Positions 26,123 through 33,929 of a stretch of 64,000 nt of DNA are shown here, in pieces; the stretch's first letter is position 1; each line of letters starts with the position of its first letter. A model generated the notes under the pieces. It did not search any database. It was not told where the DNA came from and saw only the letters and a list, made by a program, of their open reading frames with translations. The translations under genes were made by a program, and so were the position numbers. The stretch comes from G963667675 sp965249215 (lineage in GTDB: Bacteria > Chloroflexota > Dehalococcoidia > Lucifugimonadales > UBA3495), in assembly GCA_965249215.1 (NCBI GenBank), contig CBDFLN010000002.1:1364001-1428000 (forward strand). Direction: 5' to 3'.

Positions 26123-27439
26123 TCATGGCTCAGAGATCAGGACCACTTCCCGCTGTACCGGGGAAGTAACGATGGGCCCGTTTTCCGACATGTACGCGTC
26201 AATCTCGGAGCGCACACCAAATTCAGGCAAGTAGACTCCCGGCTCTATGGAGAAACCGATCCCAGGAATGATCCGGCGGGTGTCCAAGGTCTCAAACCCG
26301 TCCAGGTTTACTGCATCTCCGTGGACTTCCGGACCGATACTGTGCCCCAGCCGATGGGTGAAGTAGCCGCCGTAGCCATGCCGGTCGATATAGCTGCGGG
26401 CGGCGTCATCAACCTGCCACCCCTGGACTTCCAGTCCTTGGCTATACGAGTCTTCCAGGAATTTAAACGCTGTATCCCTGGCGCCGACGACGATGTTGAA
26501 GATACTCAGATGCCGCTCCGGGACTGCGTCACCCACGTAAGCCACCCACGTGATGTCCGCATAGACGCTGTCAAAGCCTTGCGTCAGGCCCCCGCCCGCG
26601 TGGATGGATGGTGGTAATCGGGCGGGGGCCTGCGCAGGGGTTCGGGCCGGGGTTCCGCCTTGCCCAACTTGGGAAGAGGGTACGGAGGCCCGGTTTGCTT
26701 GGCGGTCCGGCGGCCATGTTGATCTGGCCCACAAATCGATGAGCATCCAATCGCCGGGGCGCACCATGCTACTGCTCTCGGCGGCCGGTTCGAAGTGGGG
26801 GTCGGAACTGTGGGCGTTGGTAGCGACGATGGGGCCGTCCGGGGATTCCAGGCCCTCTTCCCGGAAGCGACGGCGGATGAATTCAGCCACTTGGAATTCT
26901 GTAACGCCGTTGTTCAGTTGGCTTCCTGTATATGAGAAGGCTTCATTGACTATGGCCCCCAGTTTAGCGGCGCTCCGGCGGTGGTCTTCCAACTGCTCAT
27001 GGCTCCACCGTTGAGTAACGTACTGCATCAGGTCGGCCGAGGATTCCACCACCACGCCCAAGCTGCCGATTAACTCGACGGTTCCCGCATCGACTTTGGA
27101 GACTCGCGGCAACGCCCCCTGGCGCGAGTATTCCATGGCCACCCGGGAGCCGCTGGGGAGCATCTGCCGGAGACCCTCTATCATGCTTTGCCGGTCACTG
27201 TAGACTTCCAAGACCAGCCCGCTATCAGCGAACTTGCCAGCGTCGACATGGTGCACAAGGAGCCGAGGTGAAGACGCCGAAGGGACAAAGAGCATGCACG
27301 GTCGCGTGACATGGCCAGAAGGGGTCACCAACTGGAAGAAAACGGGGTTGGAACCCCGGTAGTCATACACCAGCCAGCCCGGCAAGTCCTCACGGAGCAT
27401 GAATTCCTGGGCTGTTCTGTAGATATTAGGGTGCTGCAC
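26123..27439 (-). CDS. M24-family Xaa-Pro peptidase with palindromic in-frame insert, 438 aa
   Basis: A creatinase-like N-terminal domain (LPGWLVYDYRGSNPVFFQLV) is followed by a pita-bread metallopeptidase domain. Metal-ligand regions are visible: MLIDLWAR and DSVYADITWVAYVGD (two Asp), HRLGHSIGPEVHGD (His), IIPGIGFSIEPGVYLPEFGVR (Glu) and RSEIDAYM (Glu). Between DLWAR and DSVYADITW, where relatives have only a few residues, there is an extra stretch of ~35-40 residues rich in Pro, Ala, Gly and Gln. It is encoded by DNA containing a 14-bp inverted repeat (26585-26598 and 26619-26632). The frame is kept. It probably cleaves N-terminal residues before proline. Part of the minus-strand cluster after the SDR gene. 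Confidence 0.88.
   Translation of the reverse strand: MQHPNIYRTAQEFMLREDLPGWLVYDYRGSNPVFFQLVTPSGHVTRPCMLFVPSASSPRLLVHHVDAGKFADSGLVLEVYSDRQSMIEGLRQMLPSGSRVAMEYSRQGALPRVSKVDAGTVELIGSLGVVVESSADLMQYVTQRWSHEQLEDHRRSAAKLGAIVNEAFSYTGSQLNNGVTEFQVAEFIRRRFREEGLESPDGPIVATNAHSSDPHFEPAAESSSMVRPGDWMLIDLWARSTWPPDRQANRASVPSSQVGQGGTPARTPAQAPARLPPSIHAGGGLTQGFDSVYADITWVAYVGDAVPERHLSIFNIVVGARDTAFKFLEDSYSQGLEVQGWQVDDAARSYIDRHGYGGYFTHRLGHSIGPEVHGDAVNLDGFETLDTRRIIPGIGFSIEPGVYLPEFGVRSEIDAYMSENGPIVTSPVQREVVLISEP
26585..26632. repeat. inverted repeat inside the M24 coding region
   Basis: CAGGCCCCCGCCCG, a 20-nt loop and the exact complement, inside the coding sequence. The element lies in the part of the gene that has no counterpart in related peptidases. 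Confidence 0.85.
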
Positions 27440-27501
27440 GTATTGTTATGCAGGCCTCCTGTAGCCGGCGCCAGAGAGTGGTAGGACTCTCGTTAATCAG
27501 G

Positions 27502-28299
27502 TCACCAGCTAATCTCTTGGTGCGCGCCGCCGTCTATAAATACGTTGGCGCCAGTCAAGTACCCTGCCCGCGGGGATGCCATGAAGGCGACCAGGTCAGC
27601 CACTTCCTCGGGTTTACCCAAGCGGAGCATAGGGATAGCAGCTGTGGTTTCGTTGAGCAGTTCCGCCACCTCCTTGCCCAGCTCCCGGGCCCTGTCCTCC
27701 AGCACCGCGGTCAGGTAGCCGGTCTGGATAGGTCCGGAAATCACGTTATTTACCGTTATGTTGAAGGAAGCAAGCTCGTTGGACAGTGTCTTGGCGTGCC
27801 CCACCAATGCCAATTGGGCGGCGATAGACGCGGGCGCTCCGCCCCCGGCTCGGTTCCCCCAGTGGGGAAGTAAGTGAATGATGCGGCCCCAACGCTGCTG
27901 TTTCATGTATGGAATGACTTCTCGGACTATGCGTGTGGAGTTCAGGAATGCTGTCTCCAGAGAGGTCATTAGCGTCTCGTCATCAAAGTCGGCAGTCTGG
28001 CCGGAGGGCCTATCGGCAACGTGGGTTACCAATATGCCTATCTGGCCGAACCTGTTGAACGTATCCCGAACCACGCGGCGAATGTCCCTGGCGACCGAGA
28101 GGTCGGCAGGGATAGCGAGCACATGTTGTTGGGAGCCAAGTCGCGCCAGCTCGATTTCCGCGTGCCTAAGGTCAGCCTCGGTGCGGGCAGAAATGGTAAC
28201 GCTGGCCCCTTCCCGGGCTAAAACTGAGGCGATAGCCAGCCCCAAGCCCCGGCTGGCGCCCCCGACGATAGCGACCCGGTCCTTAAGTCCTAGGTCCAT
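27502..28299 (-). CDS. SDR-fold protein lacking the usual catalytic residues, 265 aa
   Basis: SDR fold with VAIVGGASRGLGLAIASVLAREGA as the nucleotide-binding Gly motif and SARTEADL after strand 2. The catalytic part is abnormal: NNAG is replaced by THVAD, and the stretch where SDRs have Tyr-X3-Lys reads GGAPASIAAQLALVGHAKTL, with no Tyr and Gln in place of Lys. The C-terminal GYLTGANVFIDGGAHQE is normal. It may bind NAD(P) without acting as an oxidoreductase, or do a different reaction. It lies 184 nt after the OsmC gene and 62 nt before the M24 peptidase. Start at 28299, with GGAGGGTGA upstream. Confidence 0.85.
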   Translation of the reverse strand: MDLGLKDRVAIVGGASRGLGLAIASVLAREGASVTISARTEADLRHAEIELARLGSQQHVLAIPADLSVARDIRRVVRDTFNRFGQIGILVTHVADRPSGQTADFDDETLMTSLETAFLNSTRIVREVIPYMKQQRWGRIIHLLPHWGNRAGGGAPASIAAQLALVGHAKTLSNELASFNITVNNVISGPIQTGYLTAVLEDRARELGKEVAELLNETTAAIPMLRLGKPEEVADLVAFMASPRAGYLTGANVFIDGGAHQEISW

Positions 28300-28483
28300 T
28301 GGCCTTCACCCTCCCGGCCCACGGAGGGCCTGTGATATAGCACAAGGCCGCCCCGGCTCCGGCATTGCCAGGAAATGCTCTGGCGCTGCGGTTTCGCTGC
28401 GTTCCAAAAGTCGACCATTTGGCCCCGGCGCAACAGCCCAGCCTCAGGACTCGCCGCGAGAGACGAGCCATGGCTGACGCCGA

Positions 28484-28915
28484 TTACCCCCTAACGACAT
28501 CCAACTCGGTAATTATGGTGGGGCCGCCGTCCAAGGTGCGGTGCACTGGACACCGTTCGGCAATCGTTGCCAGTCGCGCCTTCTGCTCCTCGTCCAATTC
28601 ACCAGCGACTGTGATGTGGAGCCTTATCAGGTCCACCATCACATTGTCATTTTCATCACACTCGGCGCAATCACGGGCATGAACCCTTTGGTGGCTCAAC
28701 TGCATCTCAACCGAGTCCAGAGCCCAGCCCCTTTTGGCGGCATACAGCCGCAGGGTCATGACGGTTCAAGAGCCTAAGGCGGCCAGAAGCAACTCATAAG
28801 GGTCTGGCCCCAGACCGTCGCCCGCATCGGGAGGCTCGTCGGCGATGAAACCATGGCGGTCTGTCACAACCAGGGTCTGAAGTCCGTCCAACGTTTTAAC
28901 TTTAACTGTACCCAT
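28484..28915 (-). CDS. OsmC-family peroxidase, probable selenoprotein (UGA at catalytic Cys), 143 aa
   Basis: An Ohr/OsmC-type thiol peroxidase whose peroxidatic Cys codon is TGA (28766-28768). Reading through gives GPDPYELLLAALGS, then residue 50 (UGA), then TVMTLRLYAAKRGW. In OsmC proteins this position is the conserved Cys of ALGSCTAMTLRMYA. The other family marks are present: LSHQRVHARDCAECD and the resolving Cys at ~122 in IAERCPVHRTL. The total of 143 aa is the normal family length. ATG 28915 has GAGAGG upstream. Frame conservation on both sides, plus the hairpin after the UGA, point to selenocysteine rather than a broken gene. OsmC-like selenoproteins are known. The gene follows the CaiB/BaiF gene by 38 nt. 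Confidence 0.85.
28729..28755 (-). promoter_or_regulatory. candidate bacterial SECIS hairpin of the OsmC gene
   Basis: On the mRNA, 19 nt lie between the UGA and the loop. The stem is CCCT plus GCGGC, the loop UGUAU, then GCCGC, a 4-nt bulge and AGGG. A G in the first two loop bases and a loop 16-37 nt from the UGA fit the published bacterial SECIS pattern. Confidence 0.6.
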
Positions 28916-28953
28916 TGAGCCTCTCAAAAGCCCCAACCAACATCAAGTGGAAC

Positions 28954-30141
28954 TCAGATTATCGAATTGTCCGTCAAGCGCTGAATCTCAGTGTCCGAGT
29001 AGCCCAACTTACCAAGGATTTCAGCGTTGTGTTCGCCGAGCAGGGGCGGTGGGCGGTCCAGTCCGCCTGGGGTTTGCGAGAACTTAATCGGGATACCCGT
29101 CTGCTTGATGGTCCCCAGAGTGGGATGGGCCATCTCGACGCACATCTGTCGATGCAACAGCTGGGGGTCTGCGAACACCTCGGCCACGTCGTTGATGGGA
29201 CCGCAGGGGACACTCGCGGCGTGGAGGTCTTGGGCCCAGTCCTCTACGGAGCGGGTGAGAAACAGTTCCTGCAACAGGGGGACCAGTTGGGCCCGGTTCC
29301 GCACCCGACCGTCGTTGGTAGCGTAGTCCGGATGCCCCCTCAGGTCTGGGCGGTTTATGCCCTGGCAGAACCGCTCCCAGAGCCGGTCGGACCCCACGGC
29401 CACGTTGAGGTACCTGCCATCTTGGCACATAAAGGACTGGTAGGGAACCAGGCTGGGATGAGCGTTGCCTACACGGCTGGGCGCTTTGCCGGTGGCGAAG
29501 TAGGACCCGGCCTGATAGGTCAACCAAGCTACGTGGGCATCCATCATGGCGACATCGATGTATTGACCCTCTCCCTTGCGTTCCCGGTGGAAGAGCGCCG
29601 TCGTGACGGCGTAAGCGGCCCACATGCCGGCGCCGATATCGGCGATGGCAACACCTACTTTCTGCGGGTCCCCGCCGGACTCTCCGGTAATGCTCATAAT
29701 CCCGGTGAGCCCCTGCATAATCTGGTCGTAGGCTGGACGAGCGCGGTAAGGGCCGTCCTGCCCGAATCCGGAAATGGAGCAGAAAACGATCCGTGGGTTC
29801 GTCTCTTTAAGCGCCTGGTAGTCCAGTCCGAAGCGGGACATGACCCCAGGGGTGAAGTTTTCCACAATGACATCGGCATCGCCGGCCAGTTGCAAAAAAA
29901 TCTTTCTGGCCTCAGGGTCCTTGAAGTTCAAAGTCAGGCTGCGTTTGTTGCGGTTGATGGAGAGGAAGTAAGCGCTCTCGCCCTCGATGAAAGGAGGCCC
30001 CCAATGGCGGGTGTCATCGCCGGAGCCGGGCATCTCGATTTTAATGACGTCGGCCCCTTGGTCTCCCAGCATCAAAGTGCAGAAAGGCCCGGCCAATGCC
30101 CTTGTAAGGTCAAGCACCCGTATACCTTCCAGGGCCTTCAT
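28954..30141 (-). CDS. CaiB/BaiF family (class III) CoA transferase, 395 aa
   Basis: It moves CoA between carboxylic acids through an aspartyl-CoA intermediate. N-terminal signature LEGIRVLDLTRALAGPFCTLMLGDQGADVIKIE, then GDDTRHWGPPF, LNFKDPEARK, ADVIVENFTPGVMSRFGLDY and PYRARPAYDQIMQGLTG, whose Asp (~residue 139) is the expected catalytic one. C-terminal PINDVAEVFADPQLLHR is typical. Full length. Start ATG at 30141, with AGGAGGC upstream. It heads the minus-strand cluster CaiB/BaiF, OsmC, SDR, M24. The acid substrate cannot be inferred. Such enzymes are abundant in Chloroflexota that degrade organic acids. Confidence 0.93.
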   Translation of the reverse strand: MKALEGIRVLDLTRALAGPFCTLMLGDQGADVIKIEMPGSGDDTRHWGPPFIEGESAYFLSINRNKRSLTLNFKDPEARKIFLQLAGDADVIVENFTPGVMSRFGLDYQALKETNPRIVFCSISGFGQDGPYRARPAYDQIMQGLTGIMSITGESGGDPQKVGVAIADIGAGMWAAYAVTTALFHRERKGEGQYIDVAMMDAHVAWLTYQAGSYFATGKAPSRVGNAHPSLVPYQSFMCQDGRYLNVAVGSDRLWERFCQGINRPDLRGHPDYATNDGRVRNRAQLVPLLQELFLTRSVEDWAQDLHAASVPCGPINDVAEVFADPQLLHRQMCVEMAHPTLGTIKQTGIPIKFSQTPGGLDRPPPLLGEHNAEILGKLGYSDTEIQRLTDNSII

Positions 30142-30465
30142 CGCGGACTTGCCTCCTAACGGTAACTATGGTGGCGCTAGAGCACCTAAGGGGACCTCCG
30201 CCGCCTTCATCCCCTTTGAGCCCGGCGTTGCGGCACCCCACGTCAATGGAGCGCCCACAATCTTACCACAGGAAGCCGATCATCGCGTGTAGCGTTCTCG
30301 GTTTGTTCGGTAGTTTGTAGGAACTGAGGTAGAGAACAATCAGTGGTTTCAGGGGCTGAGCCCTGCCCGCCCGCAGGCCATTGGCGGCGGCCCAAAACGA
30401 ATTTTGTGATAGAATAACGCCAGCCAAATAAGGCTTCACCCCCTACTCTCTTCCGGAGGCAATGA
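30142..30465. other. divergent intergenic region
   Basis: 324 bp between the CoA-transferase (minus) and the molybdenum hydroxylase (plus). It must hold both promoters. I cannot assign boxes with confidence. GGAGG at 30455-30459 is the ribosome site of the plus-strand gene. Confidence 0.4.
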
Positions 30466-32799
30466 ATGCTCGATTACAAGCCCAACCTCGTACTCTCAAA
30501 CCAAGAGTTCAATGCGGTGGGTTCCAGGCCCATCCGGCATGATGGCGCCGACAAAGTTACTGGCCGGGCCCTCTACAGCGCGGACATCCTGCTACCGGGC
30601 TTGCTCTACGGCAAGGTGCTCCGCAGCCCCCACTCCCACGCCAAGATCAAGGCCATCGACGTAAGCCGCGCGTTGGCTTTGCCCGGGGTTCATGCGGTAG
30701 TGGCCTCTGACGAAATCGCCAAGCCGTCGGGAATCATAACGGACCAGGCTGAAAGGGCGCTCTCCAACGCCCGTTTCATGAGCAACAACGTTCTGGCCGA
30801 AGACAAGGCGCTTTACAGGGGCCATGCCGTGGCGGCTGTGGCTGCGGACAACTGGCACCTGGCCGAGGAGGCCCTGTCTTTGATCGACGTGGAGTACGAG
30901 GTGTTGCCTGCGGTGTTCGACGCCAAGGATGCGATGGCGGACGGGGCCCCACTGGTGCATGAGCGGCTGGCCAACCAACACAACGGCAGTCGCGGGGGCG
31001 GCATCCGGGCCAATGACGACGCGGAAAAGAGTTCCAACGTCTCCGACCACTGCGAGTTCCGGCTTGGGGACACCGAAAGCGGGTTTAAGACTGCAGACGT
31101 GATCGTGGAGAAAGAAGTATCCACTGTGGCCGTACACCAAGGGTATATCGAACCCCACTCTGCTACGGCCATGTGGCACAGCGACGGGAACCTGACCATT
31201 TGGTCCAGCAGCCAGGGCCACTTTTCGGTGCAGGAACACACCGCTTTGCTGCTGGACATTCCCATCTCCAAGGTCAGGGCCATTCCCATGGAAATCGGGG
31301 GCGGCTTTGGCGGAAAGTTGACCAGTTATCTGGAGCCGGTGGCCGCGCTCCTGGCCAAGAAGACCGGCAAGCCGGTGAAGGTGTCCATGAGCCGCACCGA
31401 GGTTTTCGAGGGCACCGGCCCTACTTCAGGGACCAACATCCGGGTAAAACTGGGCGCCACTAAAGAAGGAAAGCTGGTTGCCGCAGATGCCCGGATGGTT
31501 TTTGAGGCCGGAGCTTATCCCGGCTCCCCGGTGACGGGTGGGGCAGCATGTATGTTTGCGCCCTACGACATCCCCAACGCCCACATCGAGGGGTTTGACG
31601 TAGTAGTGAACAGGCCCAAGACGGCGGCCTATCGGGCTCCCGGCGCTCCCGCTGCAGCCTTCTGCATGGAGACGGCCATCGACGAGCTATGTGCAAAGCT
31701 GAATATGGACCCTATAGAGTTCCGTTTGCTTAATAGCGCCAAAGAGGGCACCCGCCGGGCCAGCGGGCCGTTGATGCCCTTGGTGGGCTTCGTTGAGACC
31801 CTGGAGGCGGTCAAGAACCACCCACATTACAATATGCCGCTGGGAGGGCCGAATCGAGGTAGGGGCGTGGCCAGCGGCTTTTGGACAAACTATTCGGGCC
31901 CATCCAACGCGGTGGCCACGGTCAACGCCGACGGCACGGTGAACCTTGTGGAAGGGTCACCGGACATCGGCGGCACCCGGGCAACTGCTGCCCAGCACGT
32001 GGCCGAAGTACTGGGAATAGCCGTAGAAGACGTAATGCCGCAGGTCGCGGATACCGCTTCCATCGGCTACACCTCCAACACTGGCGGCAGCGGGGTGACC
32101 TTCAAGACGGGGTGGGCCTGCTACGAGGCGGCCCTGGATGTTAAGCAGCAAATGATTGGCCGCGCCGCCAAGATTTGGGAAATATCGCCGGACGACGTCG
32201 AGTACGTAGACGGCGTGTTGCAGCACGCGTCGGACCCTGAGCTGCGCATGACCTTCCGTCAGTTGGCAGCCAGGCAAAATGCCACCGGCGGGCCTATCGT
32301 GGGCAGCGCTGGCGTAAATCCCGGAGGAGCCGGACCTGCCCTGGGCATCCACATCGTCGACGTGGAGGTGGACCCGGAAACAGGAAAGGTTGAGGTCCTG
32401 CGGTACACCGCTGTCCAGGACGCGGGTAAGGCCATACATCCCAGCTACGTAGAAGGTCAGATGCAGGGAGGCGCCGCCCAAGGCATAGGCTGGGCGCTGA
32501 ACGAAGAGTATTTCGTGAACGATCAGGGCCAGATGATGAACTCCAGCTTCCTGGACTATCGGATGCCCACAACCCTGGACCTCCCGATGATCGATACGGT
32601 CATAGTAGAGGTAGCCAACCCCGGTCATCCCTACGGCGTCCGTGGGGTGGGGGAAGTTCCCATCGTTCCGCCCATGGCGGCGATGGCCAACGCCATCCAC
32701 GGCGCTTTGGGGGTACGCATCGATCAACTGCCGATGAATCCGGGAAGAATCCTCGAGTCCCTGTGGGCGAATAACGGCTCCAATGGGAGCGGCAGGTAG
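30466..32799 (+). CDS. xanthine dehydrogenase/CO dehydrogenase-type molybdenum-binding subunit, 777 aa
   Basis: Large catalytic subunit of a molybdenum hydroxylase. N-terminal aldehyde-oxidase a/b hammerhead (GADKVTGRALYSADILLPG, KVLRSPHSHAKI), then the Mo-binding domain: EIGGGFGGKLTSYLEPVAALLAKKTGKPVK, the PKTAAYRAPGAPAAAFCMETAID stretch and a C-terminal YGVRGVGEVPIVPPMAAMANAI with the catalytic Glu (about residue 730). No AYXCXR motif of genuine CoxL is seen, so CO oxidation is unlikely; a hydroxylase for purines, aldehydes or N-heterocycles fits better. The FAD and 2Fe-2S subunits are not next to it. It is followed 8 nt later by a MoaD-like gene. GGAGG lies 6 nt before the ATG. Confidence 0.92.
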   Translation: MLDYKPNLVLSNQEFNAVGSRPIRHDGADKVTGRALYSADILLPGLLYGKVLRSPHSHAKIKAIDVSRALALPGVHAVVASDEIAKPSGIITDQAERALSNARFMSNNVLAEDKALYRGHAVAAVAADNWHLAEEALSLIDVEYEVLPAVFDAKDAMADGAPLVHERLANQHNGSRGGGIRANDDAEKSSNVSDHCEFRLGDTESGFKTADVIVEKEVSTVAVHQGYIEPHSATAMWHSDGNLTIWSSSQGHFSVQEHTALLLDIPISKVRAIPMEIGGGFGGKLTSYLEPVAALLAKKTGKPVKVSMSRTEVFEGTGPTSGTNIRVKLGATKEGKLVAADARMVFEAGAYPGSPVTGGAACMFAPYDIPNAHIEGFDVVVNRPKTAAYRAPGAPAAAFCMETAIDELCAKLNMDPIEFRLLNSAKEGTRRASGPLMPLVGFVETLEAVKNHPHYNMPLGGPNRGRGVASGFWTNYSGPSNAVATVNADGTVNLVEGSPDIGGTRATAAQHVAEVLGIAVEDVMPQVADTASIGYTSNTGGSGVTFKTGWACYEAALDVKQQMIGRAAKIWEISPDDVEYVDGVLQHASDPELRMTFRQLAARQNATGGPIVGSAGVNPGGAGPALGIHIVDVEVDPETGKVEVLRYTAVQDAGKAIHPSYVEGQMQGGAAQGIGWALNEEYFVNDQGQMMNSSFLDYRMPTTLDLPMIDTVIVEVANPGHPYGVRGVGEVPIVPPMAAMANAIHGALGVRIDQLPMNPGRILESLWANNGSNGSGR

Positions 32800-32807
32800 A
32801 GGCAAGT

Positions 32808-33077
32808 ATGCCGGAAGTATGGATTCCGCCCCGCATGCAAGGGCTGACCCAAGGTAAGCAACAAGTGCAGGTGGAGGGCCGCACGGTTCGCCAGGTGGTG
32901 AACAATCTGGAGGGCCTCTTTCCAGGCACCAAGGCCTTTCTTTACGATGAGGAGGCTGGGGACCTGCTGCCCGGAGTGGCCGTTATCGTGGACGGTGAGG
33001 CCAGCCAAATGGGGTTGCTGCAGCAGGTCAAAGAAGACAGCGAGGTCCACTTCCTACCGGCCATCGGGGGAGGCTGA
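32808..33077 (+). CDS. MoaD/ThiS-like small sulfur carrier, 89 aa
   Basis: A ubiquitin-fold sulfur carrier. EGRTVRQVVNNLEGLFPG is the usual helix-turn region, VAVIVDGEASQMGLLQQV follows, and DSEVHFLPAIGGG ends with the Gly-Gly tail that is thiocarboxylated. It starts 8 nt after the molybdenum hydroxylase gene and surely shares its mRNA. This suggests sulfur delivery for the molybdopterin of that enzyme, although a dedicated partner for another pathway is possible. ThiS, MoaD and other paralogues cannot be separated by sequence alone. No MoaE lies in the window. The gap 33078-33346 that follows has no gene. Confidence 0.85.
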   Translation: MPEVWIPPRMQGLTQGKQQVQVEGRTVRQVVNNLEGLFPGTKAFLYDEEAGDLLPGVAVIVDGEASQMGLLQQVKEDSEVHFLPAIGGG

Positions 33078-33346
33078 GAGGGCCCGAGCCGCTGCCCTGC
33101 CACCAAACCTGACCGGTTTACGCCTACGTCCGCTCGTTCTACGTCCGTAGAAGTGTTGTTCAAGTTTCCGGAAACGGGAAGACCCCGGCGCTGTCAGGTG
33201 GAGCTTGACAGGCCTTCAAGCCGATACGCCGTACAAGCTGCTTGAGCTTGGAGGCATGCAGCCCCCAACTGCGGATTACCCTCAACCGCCTGCCCAACAG
33301 AAGAACTGATTGCAGGCCCCAAAGTTCAACAGAGAGAGGCTACGCG

Positions 33347-33760
33347 ATGTCGATGACCCCGGAGCAGTTGGAAGAATTCTTGAAGCGCCCGTTGGTGGCC
33401 GTCCTCGGCACCGTGGACAGGGACGGCAGGCCTCGCTCTTGCCCCATCTGGTTTCACTGGGAAGACGGGGCGGCATACATGTTTACAGGGCGCGGCACAT
33501 TGAAGTGGCGCAACTTGGAAGCCCTCCCACATGCTTCGCTATGTGTAGACAAGCGCGATCCGCCCTACGCCGCGGTGGTTATGGATGGCCCGGTACAGGA
33601 AACGACGCGGTCGGTTTACGACCTGGTGCTTGCGATGGCGCTGCGGTACTATGGCGAAGAGAAGGGACGATCTTTCGCTGAGAAATATCGCGATCCCTCA
33701 CGCGGAGCTGTGGCCTTCATGCTTACCCCGCGGCAGATTTCTTCGTTCATTGCCGAATAA
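33347..33760 (+). CDS. pyridoxamine 5'-phosphate oxidase-family flavin/F420 protein, 137 aa
   Basis: A split beta-barrel protein of the PPOX/F420-binding family. PLVAVLGTVDRDGRPRSCPIWFHWEDG is the N-terminal signature, TLKWRNLEALPHASLCVDKRDPPYAAVVMDGPV the middle, and the C-terminal RGAVAFMLTPRQISSF has the usual form. ATG 33347 with GAGAGGC upstream is preferred over the longer open frame from 33242. It binds FMN or F420; likely reductase or oxidase activity on a small molecule, but the substrate is unknown. It is separated by 269 bp from the MoaD-like gene and followed by two Usp-type genes. Confidence 0.88.
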   Translation: MSMTPEQLEEFLKRPLVAVLGTVDRDGRPRSCPIWFHWEDGAAYMFTGRGTLKWRNLEALPHASLCVDKRDPPYAAVVMDGPVQETTRSVYDLVLAMALRYYGEEKGRSFAEKYRDPSRGAVAFMLTPRQISSFIAE

Positions 33761-33800
33761 CGTAGCGGACTCCCGTCGGCCGGGGATTGAGAGATTGACA

Positions 33801-33926
33801 ATGCCAACACGCTCATTTAGTCTCGTCCAAGCATCGGCGGCCCTGGACACGGGCGTTGCTTGCCTTTGGCAAGACAACCGAGTGATTTACGAGTATGAAT
33901 ATGGCCCCGACGGCGCGGGGCGATGA
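33801..33926 (+). CDS. possible 41-aa small protein
   Basis: A short frame from ATG 33801 (MPTRSFSLVQASAALDTGV...) to TGA at 33924-33926, only 3 nt before the next gene start. No family, no clear ribosome site beyond GATTGAGAG. It may be translated or may be chance. Given as a low-confidence candidate because the spacing suggests coupling. Confidence 0.25.
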   Translation: MPTRSFSLVQASAALDTGVACLWQDNRVIYEYEYGPDGAGR

Positions 33927-33929
33927 GCC

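Noticed and set aside
30466..32799. Aerobic CO dehydrogenase CoxL
   Set aside because: The characteristic Cys-containing active-site loop of CoxL was not found and CoxS/CoxM are absent.
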